A DNA stretch of 64,000 nucleotides. Source: Volvox africanus (Eukaryota; Chlorophyta; Chlorophyceae; Chlamydomonadales; Volvocaceae). This document shows, piece after piece, positions 11,801-23,357 of this stretch (positions are counted from its first letter, which is position 1; the number at the start of each line of letters is the position of its first letter). The stretch is from contig BSDZ01000080.1 in assembly GCA_030268105.1 (NCBI GenBank), forward strand, positions 4,899,501 to 4,963,500, read 5' to 3'. Below the pieces are notes generated by a model. It was not told where the DNA came from. It saw only the letters and a list, made by a program, of their open reading frames with translations, and did not search any database. A program made the translations under genes and the position numbers.

Positions 11801-12629
11801 CGCCGTCGCCACCGCCAAAAACAACAAATCACGCCACAGGATTCCCATTTTACAGTTGCCTCCAGAAATCCGGTGCGCCTTACGGCTTGGAGCTGATTGG
11901 GCGATGGGTCAATGGCTCCTATTGCTTTCGTGTTGCCAATCAGAGCTGCAACGCTGGGCTGCAGCAATGCTGCGGCATGACGCCGTATAATCTGGAGCTT
12001 CTGACCCGTGAGTTTCGTTTGCGGATTGAGTTTCGTCATGACTCGTGAGCGAACAAATGAAAAGCTGTACTTGAGAGCCAGCAGGTGTGGGCTCTTCGTG
12101 GGTATAACAGCATGGTGCCGACCAGACATGGTGCCTGGGGGATGCCGTGCAGGACACACGCTCTGTCGTCTCTCTCTCTCTCTCTCGTCACCGTTCCCAC
12201 CCGCAGGAGGACACAGCAGATCAATTGCTTTCTTTTCCGCTTTCCGATTTCACTGATCAGTGCCCACACTGCTATGCATCGTTGTCCGGCTATGCTAATG
12301 TCGCTGACATCGCAGGGAAGAGCTGTCGGATGGCGCTGTCGGAGGTGACGGTCGACGGCCGGGTAAGCAGCGCCTCATACGCGACGTATGATCGTGATGA
12401 CGGTAGGTCGTACACAGTCGCCCAGATCCGGCTAGACAACGCCGTCGCTGCCGCCGCCTCTGGCAGAACCGTGTGCTTCTCCCTTCGGAAAAACGTCTGC
12501 GGCTCCCTGGAGGCCTTATGTGACTATGGTGACGGCAGGGTTGGCTGCACGTACACGCTGGCGTCCGATCCAGATGCCCCCAAGCCGGTATGCTGCCCGG
12601 TGCAGAACGCGCCGTGGTTAGGCAGATGA
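5853..12629 (+). CDS. Giant pherophorin-like matrix protein with three N-terminal modules
   Basis: The main exon (5853-12007) is open for more than 2,000 codons. The last exon starts at 12217 or 12220 (both keep phase after the GTGAGT donor at 12008) and stops at 12629. After a Ser/Thr/Gly-rich lead come three related Cys-rich modules at about 5938-6707, 6799-7473 and 7990-8775. Each has a C-x-C-x(1-2)-(V/L)-(G/T/A)-E-(V/Y)-L motif (PCGCHAVAEYLHAA, CACVSVGEVLRQAE, CACRSLTEVLSWVD) and an LQCFI or LICFM motif. Proline rods lie between them and after the third. The long rod (about 8776-11825) starts with PPYY motifs, then 15-residue repeats, then units carrying RSSRQ. The C-terminal domain begins FPFYSCLQKSG, continues GSYCFRVANQSCN and QQCCGM, and ends with VCFSLRKNVC and PVCCPVQ, the hallmark of pherophorin/DUF3707 domains. 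The 5' exon with the start codon is not resolved; the TTG at 5830 is not a credible start. By family, it should be secreted to the extracellular matrix. Confidence 0.85.
9349..10485 (+). repeat. 45-bp minisatellite in pherophorin rod
   Basis: About 25 units of roughly 45 bp encode variants of PEPPAPTPPAPKPPL. Some units are lengthened by a 15-bp (LPEPP) insertion and Lys alternates with Asn (PAPKPPL, PAPNPPL). The repeat length equals that of the tract at 31-507 in the divergent paralogue, but the residue pattern differs, so the two arrays probably expanded independently. Confidence 0.85.
10486..10975 (+). repeat. Longer Pro/Lys/Arg repeat units
   Basis: Four or so imperfect units of about 35 residues contain the ordered motifs KPPPSKLPQPKPP, APKRSSRQPPSPK and PPPPEPPARK. 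They bring clusters of positive charge (KRSSRQ) into an otherwise neutral proline rod. The first unit has KHSSRQ instead. Confidence 0.75.
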
Positions 12630-14680
12630 CATATGGGGGAGCGACAGATGGTTTTTGGACCTTACATGTGGAACCAAACCCAGCAGCAACCAGCAGTTTT
12701 TGTATGCCCTTCCTGTATTACCATATTGACTACGTTGAGACCTTTTTTGGTTTATTTGCGGTACCACACGCTGCTGTTGCTGCAGAGAAAGGCCAGAAGG
12801 TAGGGAAGCGGTGGGGAGCGGCGTCCGTCAGCACTGGCAACTAGAGAAATAGCACTGCGCTGTTGCAGGGAATGATGCAGCTGTGCGGTGTCAGGCGGCA
12901 GGCGGGAAGTTGCAGGGGTTGGAGGGGCTGGCTACGGTCCCCAGGGCACCAGGCGACAATGCTTGCGACTGCTCGGGAGAGAAAAAATGCTGCTTTGTGT
13001 GTTTGCGTAAGGGTACGGAAGGGAAGGGTAATTATCGCACATGTTCGTGGCAGCAGGGACTGGTGCTTTGGTGGGGCATGACTGCGTTTGACAGGGGGGC
13101 CATGGTCCCGGCATGGCGCGAGCCGAATCGGCAGCTGGCCGCAGCTGTCAGTTTCAAGAAACGGACTTTGTTTATGTTGTCAGATGAACTGATGGACTGA
13201 TGGAGTGCGGCAAAATGAACTATCCATCATGCTATGGCTTTTGCATAAGCGCAAGCAGTGCGGAGAGAACAATACCGTTCTATTTTTGTGTTACCGTACA
13301 GTCGTTGTTATCTTGCCTTTCTGAATGGCAAGTGGGAAAGTGCAAGTGCTTACAGGGATGTGCGTGCATGCGTGCGTGCGTGTGTGTGCGTGCGTTAAGA
13401 GGACAGGAATAGTTCGTATAGCATCGTCTTCTGCACGAGCGAAGGCGTAAGGGGGATCCTGTGGCTGAAACCGAAAATTTGCCACAGGATGTAGTGGAAA
13501 GCGCGCACGTGCGTATGTATGTGTGTATGTGTATGTGCCGCCGCTTGCAGGTTACTTAAGAGCAGGTGTCCTCGTGGCGCATTGCCGACCCTGAAACAGG
13601 GTTATGCGGCGTTGTCGTAGCTTCATGTTGTCGTCCCAGTGTGTTCGTGAAGCGGCATCTTCTGCGCGTATACGTATTGTGGCTTTTAGTGCCCCTGGTG
13701 CTTTTCGTGAGTTTTTTGTATGCATGCGTATGGTACGAATTCGGCCACAGAGTTGCCAAAGTATTGGGAGCGCATGTGCTGAGCCGATGTTGGAGTGAAG
13801 CGGGGGCGTGCTGATTATCTACAAGTGGGCGGAAGGGTGCCAACATTGACCACAGCCCCTGCCACAGCCCCTGTCACTTCCTTGTGCGGAGGCCGCTTCG
13901 TGGTGCGCTCATGCGCGCTGGTTACGCCGAGGCCAGCCGCTGCCTGGGGCCTATCCGGTCTACCCGGTTGACCAGGCTGATGCCCTGCGGTGATGGGCTC
14001 GCCGGGTAGTTTTGTTTCTGCCGTTGTAGTTAAGCGCGGGAGATGCGCACCGTCCGTTATTAAGTGCAGTCAGTCGGCTCTCTATGTTGGGATGCGCACG
14101 TGCTGTACGTCACGTCACATCGCGTCGCGCCGACCCGCTGCAGCTAGTTGTTTCGGCGCCTCACATGCTGACACACGGATTTCGTGACTATCATAACCGG
14201 TGACCTCTGTTCATGGTTGGGTTCAGGTAGGCATTGGTTGTGTCCTGGGAGCTGCCTCACGGAGCAGCTCTTTCGTCTCTCGTGTTTCGACGCACTTCCT
14301 CGATTCTTCGTAGGCATGGCAAATTGAAAGGTTTTTTCGCTGCGGGTTCGGGCCCGAGATAGTTAGATGGTGGGGCCCGTCATGGCCACGCAGTGTGGTT
14401 CGAAAGTAGAGGAATAGGGAATAAAAGCAGCGAGAGGAGGTGGAGGAGAGGAGCCAGCAGGCGTCACTTTGTAGTGGCCGTGCAGTCCCCAGAAGAGAGA
14501 GCGCCACCCTTTCGGAGCCTCAGCGGGTGGTGGTTGACTCCTACCGTTAGGATGCGAGCGCCGCACGCATGTGCTGTGGTCTGCTGTGCTGCGTAGACGC
14601 CGGCAGGAAGTCGATTTGTATGACCGCAGGAGGGGTTGCGTAGAATCAAGACAGGAGTAGCAGGAGCAGGTGGATGGGGA

Positions 14681-14715
<35 letters not shown>

Positions 14716-16946
14716 TACGCAGGTGATCAAGGGCGGAAGATGCGGCAGCAGGCGGTGTACTCGTAAAACTGTAGGACGGCTGGAAAAGTCGTATTTTGCA
14801 GAAGTGAAGTTGCACCCTTGGCTCTCTTGATCCACTGATGGGCCGCGAGTTGTCTCGGGGGCGCCCGCGTAAGATGTCAAAGGGGTAATTTGACGCCCAG
14901 AGCCCGCCTGGAAATTATATGTGCCAACAAGGTTATGAAGGTTCGCGTGGGGCAGGTGCGGGGCGCCACCGGCACAGTAGCATATGAGTTCTTTACCTGG
15001 ACATCGGAAATAGGCAGGGCCGCATTCGTCCTAGACTTTGTCAGCCAGACGTCTTGTCCTGCGCGATTTTGAGCGTTGACTAGCAGAAGCGCCGTGGCCC
15101 TTGCTGCCTGAGGACATGTGCACACAGGAGATGCAGTGTCTTGTTAGGGTTCCTGGGGTACAGCTAGCTAGCTGCGTAGTTGGCCTGAGCTACTCGACCG
15201 ACGAGTCTTGTCGGCGGAGGGTTATAACGTCAAGTCTTACGTGTCGGCGATATTTATCGCTTTGTTCTGACGGATTCCAGCTAGCCCGCGTAGCCAGAAC
15301 GCATTTATCGCTGTAGCACCATCGCCGCTTGCATGTCCTGCAATCCGTATTTGAATGACACGGCCCAGGCCGTGTTGCGTTAGGCCACAAGATGCAGATT
15401 TTCGAAGGCGTTTTGTTTCGGTACTGCGAGACTCTTGTGATTTCTAGCCAGTGATGTGTGGAAAGGGCGGGTGATATACGCTATCACAGTTCCTTGAACG
15501 AATAGGCGTTGGTTTGCTATGAATTGGGGTTGGCGCTCTTACTAATGCATGATTTGGAAACCGTCGCTGTTTCCAGTTTACACCAAAGATACACAACTAC
15601 AAGATGGAGCTATTATATTGAATATGCAAAGAGTTTTGGTCGACATGCCCGGTCGGCGTGCTAAAATTAGCTTTCAACTCCTAGAGAGGTCTCACAGATT
15701 ATCATCCGTAGCTGCCATTTAGCAGGTATTAGGCATCCCTGGCATTACCCAGGACCTACCGGTTGCCTGGCTTTCATCATCTTCTCTTCTTTTTCTCTCT
15801 GCATGGCTGTCATGGGTTCAGGATACCGTGTGATGCTGTGATGCTGGAGAGCTGACGAGGCAAGAGATGTCACAAAGACATCCAGGGAGAACCCATCCCG
15901 CACAGGACGGGTTCTCTGTTACTGTGGAAATCCTTTTGGACAGGAGGTTGAGTTCCACGCTTTGGGTTGATATCGGCCGGCTCTTACAGCAGCAGCAGCA
16001 TTTGGCGTTTGGGGTCGTCTAGCAGAGGTGGCCGCTGTGCCTTCGTCCCACGCTGTATGACCCTATCTTGGGGAATGGGCGCATGCATAACGGAGTGAGA
16101 GGACATCATTCTCGCTCGCACTTGGTAGATGATTATATTGGCTGAAGTCCAAGGTCGAGCTGGTTGGCTTCCACGTTGTAGTAAGAACGCGCCAGGGCGG
16201 CGGATAGCCCTTAAGTGGGATGTAAAAGCCTTGTATGCGAGGGTGTCTGGTAGCCAGGGACATGCATGCGTCACAATTCCCGCTCTTTATTCGCGCTCCA
16301 ACTGGAACTCTCAACATATTAAATGCGCTACAAACAAGGGCCCTCGGATTTTCAGAGAGGAGGAATGGGTTGCGTCCATGTCGTAACGCAAACAACCATA
16401 TCCGCAGCTTTGCCACCCTGTGCGGCTTTCCACAGCTTCTAAGTCGCCCACAGCCTAACCACAGGACATGACCGAGTGTACAACGGCTACGTAGGAGCGT
16501 GCGCCAAACCACATCTGCGGCAAATCCAAATTCAATTAAAAAGTGGACGATCTTAGTTCCCTCATTCATATCGTCACCCAAACGACTCTAAATGATGACT
16601 CTCAACCGAAGGACGGACCGTGTGCCACCCCTACCCCTACCCGCACCGCCTCCACCGCGGACCAACCAGAGCCAACACCCACCAACCAACGAACATCAAC
16701 GAAACCTGACATCAACGAAACATACAACGGCGCCCAACACATACACAGTTACGACAGTTACAACACGCGCATCCTGGTGGGAGGCGCGCTGAGGGGCGCA
16801 AACCTGCCCCTCCCCTTTACAGGAAGCATGTTATAGGTCTGCTGCTCCAGGCGGAGGCTGCAACCATCCGATCAGATCAATTACCCGATTAGATCAGAAG
16901 GGAGAGAGTGGACTTGAGGGCCGAAGGGCCCGTGCTGATAGCCCTC
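12630..16946. other. Gene-poor interval
   Basis: Only short out-of-context reading frames occur here. I see no splice-consistent coding signal, tRNA or rRNA. It contains a CAG run (14683-14713) and TG/TATG-rich stretches around 13370-13540. The 3' untranslated region of the pherophorin gene must start at 12630, but I did not find a TGTAA polyadenylation signal close by. Confidence 0.5.
14683..14713 (+). repeat. (AGC)n microsatellite
   Basis: About ten uninterrupted AGC triplets. It lies in the gene-poor interval, so it is unlikely to encode a polyamino-acid run. Confidence 0.9.
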
Positions 16947-19900
16947 TCATCCTCTCAACGACGGCAGCGCCACCAGTGGCAGACCGCTCTCCGGGTCGTC
17001 CGACGTCCGCATGCCCCAGGGGTGCGGGTGCACCTGGGCGTGCGGGTTGGAGTGTACTGCTTCCTCCGGCGAACCAAAGCCACTCCCTCCCGGTTGGGCG
17101 CCCTCTTGAAGGGCACTGCCAGGTCCCACAGGCGGAGGTGGCGGGTTAGAGGGGCTGCCGGGGACGGCACCGCCGCCGCCGCCATCATTGCCGCTGCTGC
17201 CGCCGCCGCCATTGCCGCTGCCGCTGCCTTCAGTCGCTGCTTCTGCTCTCGACGCTTGCTTGCCGCAAAGCTTGCGCACTGGACCTACTGCCAAGGAAGG
17301 GAAAACAGTTGCGGGGCGGGAGGCGTCGCGACCATTTTGGGGGAAGGCAGGTGTTGGCTTTCGGGAGCGGAAGTGAGGGCGGGACGGCAGGACGGCGGTC
17401 TCATCGCCGGTAAGCGGAGGACCATATCCAAATGAACAGATTGGACACGGCCAATTTCAACAGAACTCATTCTTTGTATCCTTAGAATAACCCTCGAAGT
17501 AGTCAGTAGTAGTAAGTAGTCATGGGTTTGGATTTTTTAGACGGCAAAGGAGAGGTGGTAAAAGAGGGCTGTAGGTTGTCGGTAAAGCCTTAAACCGCCC
17601 TCCGCCAGCCAAGCCGCTGAGACGAGCAAGAAATCACCCCTTCCCTATCGATTCATCGTCAGCAATGGCAGCGGACTGGCCATCCCTCCGTTTGCATCCC
17701 ATTGACTTTGATGAAAGCGCCGATGACAGCTGCGCGGATTGCAAAACGCACCGTCACCGCCGCTACCGCACCGATTCACCACTTGCCGCCGAACATCCGG
17801 CCTCGAGGTCCACCACGTGCCGTGTCGCCGCTGACCGCCGCAGCCGCCGCCGCCTGACGTGCGGCCGAGGCCGACGTCGACGCCGCCGTCATTCCCAAGG
17901 GGTTGACGAGGCGGGTGTGCGGCCCAACGCCCGGCGGTGCCAGTTGCTGGTGCTGTTCCCAGGCTTGCGGGTGCGGATGCTGGTAGTTGCCTTTTCCCAC
18001 CATGCGGCCTGCGGGCCCACCACGTACACGTCATTTCCTTAGTAATCTCTATGAAAAAAGCAGACATGTGGTGTGATGTGGTGTGATGTGGTGTGATGCA
18101 CATTTGTGTCCCCGCCGTCGCTCACTACCATTCAGCGAACCCCCTCCCCGCCTCCCCGCCTCCCCGCTTTCCCAGACGTAATCGGTGTATTAGACGAGGA
18201 CAAGTAGCAGCAGCAGTGGAAGCACATGGACGCCCCCCCCCGAGTCACCGAACCGCACCTCCCGCACCTGCCAGTTCCGCCGCCGCCTCCGCCGGATGGA
18301 CCACCAGCTGGCGGAGGCCGGTTGGAGAGGGGGGAAACCGCTCCGGGTACTGAGCTGCGGCACCGGCAGTCGCAACGGCGTCACCCCCGCGGTACGGCGG
18401 TGAACTGCCGCGGCTAGTCCCACCGGCTGAGGCTCCGCCTCCGCCTCCAACAGGCTCCATGCAGGGAGGTTGCGAATGCACGTGCGCGTGCGGGTGGGGA
18501 TGGGGGTGCGGGTGACCGTAACTGGCTTTGCCTACCATTCGACCTGGAAGACCCCCGGGGCGGTGATGGACATGGAAGGGAGTCGACGGGAGAGGGAGGG
18601 AAGCGCTATGAAGCATCGCCAAAACGAACTTCGGTAAATGGCGCATTTTGTGTGCATAACCTGCTTCCGAGAAGCTGTAGATACCAATAGGGGATAAGAT
18701 ACCGATACCCAGACGTCAGCACCTTAAACAGTACGAAACAGAACCTTTACGTCTCACGACGTACGACGTGCTCGTCCACGTCTTCGGAGGTTGGCACATG
18801 AACCATCTCCCATCAGGATCACCGTCTGGGACCCCCTTCCCCCCCCTCCCTCCCTCCCTCCCCCCTTCCTCCCCCTCCCTCCCCCCTTACCCCCTCCTCC
18901 CTCCCTCCCCCCTTATCCCCCCTCCCTCCCCCTTTATCCCCCCTCCCTCCCCCCTTACCCCCTCCTCCCTCCCCTTTAACCCCCTCCCTCCCTCCCCCTT
19001 TTCTCTCCCTCCCTGCCCCTCTTCCCGACTCTCTCCTATTCCCAGGCAAAGAGGTACCCACCCGCCAGCTCCGCCGCCGCCTCATCCCGGTCTCGGACGC
19101 TGTGTTTCAAAGCGTCCACGTAGCCGCGTGCACTGTCCCGAATCGTGTCCAGGGAGGGCAGCTCCTGCAGCAGTGCCGCCGCCTCCTCTGCCGCCGCCGC
19201 CTGCTGACGCCGTTCCTCGAGCTCCCGCTCCCGCGCCGCCTGCGCAGGGTCATGCGGCGGCAGCACCACGCCTGGTGGCAACACATGTACGGCGGTATGC
19301 ACGACGCTGGCGGCGGTATCACCGCCGCCAGCTCCTGCCGTCGACGGTCCGGCGGCGGCGGCACCGGCGGGAAGCTGCTCGTATGTCGGCAAGATACCCA
19401 CAACCTGTAGCATAAGAGGCGTTGGATCACAAGGGCAAGCGTATGCCCCGGGGCCAGCTTGCCAAGGTAAAGACGACACGCCGAGGCCACGTGTTTTCTT
19501 TTCCCAAGCCGCACTCGCAAGGGGGTTGGAGGGGGGGGGACGCACAACCAGTCGCACCTTTTCAACCCGTTCCATCAGTCCCTTGACGGTGTCCCGTACA
19601 TGCTGCACAGCGCAGCCCAGAGGAGGCAAGTGTGAGCCGCCGCCGCCACCAGGACCGTCCCCTGCTGGTAAATCTCCAGCCTTACGCGCGTGGAGCGGCT
19701 GCTGCTCCCGCTGCCGACCCTCGGTACGTGCACCCCATCTGTTGGAAGGTGCGGTCGGAGACTTCTCGCTCAAAATCTCCGAGTCCATACACCCGGGCGA
19801 CTTATTAGAGGCCTCAGTCAGCTTGTACGGCAGCTGCGCGGCCGCAGAGGATCCGTGGCCTTCCGGCGCGGCGGACCCATGGGTCGCTGGGAGGGCGTCT

Positions 19901-20817
19901 TCGATTACGGCGCCCCCAATGGCAGCGTCACTGCGTAGGTTCCTGGATTCCGGGTCACACCCAGAGGGAGGGGGAGAGCGGGAAGAGAGGGAAGAGAGGG
20001 GAGGGAGGGGAGGGCGAGGGAGCGAGAAGGGTCATGTGGGAGGTAAGTCCATGTCAGAATGCCCCTCGAATGCTGATGTTGAAGAACATACACAGAGCAC
20101 ACACACCCGGAGATGTTCGCCGTACCGACCGGCACCTTAACTATGGCGCTGCCTGGTGAACCATGAGTCCATCACAACGCCGCCGTCCGTCAAAATCCCA
20201 TGGAAAGCTGCGGACAAACTTCAGCCCACGCTCCAACCAACCCTCTTGCCCATTTGTACAGCATCGCATCACTTTAGTCGGGGGAATTGCACCAAATGAA
20301 AAATCATTTGCACCGCGACCCCCACCCTTTAGAACTTCCCGAGCACACAAATTTCAAACCAACGTTGTCGTCCCTCTCCACCGGTCAATCGTCCTGTGTG
20401 TGTGTGTGGGGGGGGAGGATGGACGGGAACCGCGCCAGGGGGCCGTTACCTGCAGGACTTCGTCGCCGCGGATGACATCCAGGAAGGACCCCCCAGCGGC
20501 AGATGATGCTGACGACTTGGCGTCTCGTCAGTTGCACCCGCCGGTGCTAGCAACCGGTCTGTGGCGCTTGTATGCCCCAGCTGCTGCTGCTGCTGCTGGG
20601 TGTTTTGGTTCAGTTGCCCCATTCGCTCTACCTGCTGCAGGGCGTGATGGGCGGTGTCGTGGTGAAGGCCCTCCGCAGACATCTTGCCAGCCAGGACCAA
20701 CCCCTCCTCGAGCTCATTGTCGGGCACCAGAACGACCTGCGAGAGGCCCACCACGATGCGGCAGTGCGGGGCGAGGTCGTGTAGTAGGAAAAAACAAGAC
20801 CGGAGCACATGAGCCAT
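16947..20817 (-). CDS. Unidentified gene with repeated GRMVGK/His-Pro exons
   Basis: Several minus-strand segments look like exons of one gene, though I could not join all of them. From 5' to 3' these are: a segment at 20817-20446 (RIVVGLSQVVLVPDNELEEG, then a Gln run QQQQQQ); a segment at 19788-19036 in two parts (VRDTVKGLMERVEKVRLVV, then after an acceptor near 19405 VVGILPTYEQLPAG), ending in an Ala/Glu/Arg-rich probable coiled coil (ERELEERRQQAAAAEEAAAL); a segment from about 18546 starting right after an acceptor with GRMVGKASYGHPHPHPHPHA; one from about 18012 starting GRMVGKGNYQHPHP; and a last one from about 17289 starting GPVRKLCGK and containing HAQVHPHPWG, stopping at 16947. I do not recognise the family. 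The repeated exon starts and the His-Pro runs are the visible features. Exon limits are approximate and it could be more than one gene. Confidence 0.4.
18835..19025 (+). repeat. C/T-rich low-complexity tract
   Basis: Irregular CCCTCCCTCC and CCCCTTATCC units fill about 190 bases. On the minus strand this is a purine tract that falls between two proposed exons of the 16947-20817 gene, so it is intronic in that model. Confidence 0.8.
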
Positions 20818-20879
20818 CGGGCGGTGGTGGAGACGGAGCGTTTAATGAAAAAGGATTGGAAGAAATTTAAAGGCAGCTG

Positions 20880-21457
20880 GATGGGGATGCGTTGCTGTTC
20901 GCAGAGATCGCAGAGATTGCGCGTATGCACCTTATTGCACTCTATCTGTACCGAGTCTGATGACACCGTTGGTTCTGTCATCTGAGATAGACACCGGGCC
21001 CACCGGGCCCTTGAAGCCTTGGATGAAGATTGGCGACAGGAAAACGAACAACACAGTGCGACCTGTAAAGATTGTTTTGTAGACGGGAAGATTGCTTTGA
21101 CCTTGTCCAACAGCCGTCGTCACATAACAACTGATACAACCTAATCACCTTTCTATAAGGACTTATTTATTTAGCAACGAGGTCATGAATTTGGTAAGAA
21201 GATAATAATCGGTGAGAGGGAGATAGCAAGACACCGCGTTCAAGGTAATTGGACGTGCTGTCGGTACGACCGACCCGTGGGTCTGTCAGATGTGAAGTGA
21301 ATCATCCCGCGTTCGGCACTGGCCGATTAGAGTGTATAAATCATACGTGAACGTATGGTTTAAAAAATCTAGTCAACTACCCTACTGCTGCGAAGTCTGT
21401 GGCTTGCTAAGGAAATCAGGCAACCAATCGTTACTAGTCTTTGCACAGTTTCTTTTT

Positions 21458-21501
<44 letters not shown>

Positions 21502-23357
21502 TTGTGTTATCCACTAACGTTCTTGGTGGCTAGAGAGTTGGACGTTCTGACAGTTGTCCTCGCTTTTGCTTTTGCTGGCTGCTAGACATTACAACGTATA
21601 ATCCCTTAATTATTCAATTAATTGTTATAACCTGTTTTCGGGCAATGGCTTGAGCTCGTCGTTACTGAAGGCTGAACACAGCTTTTTACTTCCTTGGACT
21701 CTATCTTGGACTTTCCTTAGACTCCTTCGCTCTCGAAGCATGGAAACTTCGCTGACAAATTGTATTATTCTGCAACAAAAACATTGAAAACATTCAGCCG
21801 CCATCCACCTACCAAATCAACTGCGTATTTTGGACAGCAATGTTGGTTGTCATTGCAACCTCTTTGAGCTTGTACGGCACAGCCCAAGATTCGTGGTCTG
21901 CAGAGCTAACATCGAAGCTGAAGCAGAGTAGGCGGTGCAAAAGATTTCTCGGAACACGCGATGGGATAAAACAAAGGAATAATTGAGGATAAGGTGTTAT
22001 TCGCCCCTTTCACGAACCTACCTGTGCCTACCTCCGAATGCAGCCCAGCAAGTGCGCTAGTCGGCGTTGGCTCGCGACACATGTAACTGCATCACTAAGG
22101 TCTCCCGGAGCATCACCAAGCACCCATAGCACGAGTTGTCCTTTAGGCTTGGAATAGTCTAAGTAGAACCCGTCGATCGTACTCAGCTATACCATGGATC
22201 CCCAGGGCAGAACCGACACCCGCTCTCTCCACGCTCCCGGCGACAACAGAAACACACTATCTTACGTCTTCCCGTGCCTTTTTAACCCACATTTGGAGAC
22301 ATACAAATTCAAGGCATCAGGAACGTTCTGGCCTACCCACATCATCCCCCCCATGAGCTGCTCCCTCTTTCCTTGTCTAGTCGTACATGTACGGCACACG
22401 CTTCTACGATATTAAGGTACAGAAGCACCTTCTCAGCATCTCGAGAGGCCCTTGCGGCTCTTAACTACCCCTGCCTCCCCCGTTCATTAGCCTTATCTAT
22501 TGAATTAATGCAGTGGTATCCAGCGTACTCTTGCTTCTTTATCATGCATACATAGAATTTCAGTTTCGGCATATTCAGCAGCAGGAATGAAATCAAATTG
22601 GACAAATGCCTTGCCCAACACCTTGACACGCCCAACATAACTCCGCCAACTTCCATGCCTTTATGCAAGAGGCATACTAGACAAGGAAAGAGGGAAGAAG
22701 CTAATGTGCGGGGCATATGCAAACCTCCAGTCGATTTTGAAATTCTACTGCTGGGGCAGGCCGCGCTCCGTGCGTAAGCAGGTTGGCGATACATTATGAG
22801 CTAGAGGTACACTCCTGAGAGGAAGAAGCGCTTACCAGCCTAGGGAGCCATGAGCAATAGACTCCGTGGGCGTCATACCGGCCGCTAAGCTTACTTGTCC
22901 CATCAGAGCCATATCCTAGCCCTCCAGGTGATAAAAATACAAATTGAAGGTGCAAGTCAAATTCACTGGAAGAAAGTTTTCACCCTCTGCGTTGTCTTGC
23001 CACACTTGGTTTGGATGGAGACGGTTGTGCGCGCGCAGTTTTTGGAACCGGCATGTAACCAAATGCAGCCTCTCACAATTTGCATGAGTTATATGCCGAC
23101 AGGTTGATCATATTTACAATTGCAAGCACAACTTATGAACAATTAAGTATGTTTTCAATATTTGGTCTGCTTGCCAGGGCCTTATGTAGGCAACTAGTGC
23201 AGCCACCAGGAAACGGTTAACATAACCTGTCTTTACACTATAAGTAACATTTCGGCGTGAGTTCAATAAGCGAGTTTTATGAAAATGCTGCTTATGACAA
23301 CTTGGGGTTGAAACATCTTCGGCGTGTCGCCTTTACAGAAAAGCGACCCCGATTCTA
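20880..23357. other. Interval without a resolved gene
   Basis: Only short reading frames are present. The 20.9-21.1 kb part could hold a 5' exon of the minus-strand gene (a frame with CDLCEQQRIPIQLPLNFF is suggestive) but has no supporting splice context. An (AT)19 run lies at 21461-21498. The promoter of the large gene beginning at 23358 should lie at the right end. Confidence 0.4.
21461..21498. repeat. (AT)19 microsatellite
   Basis: Nineteen uninterrupted AT dinucleotides in intergenic DNA. Confidence 0.95.
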
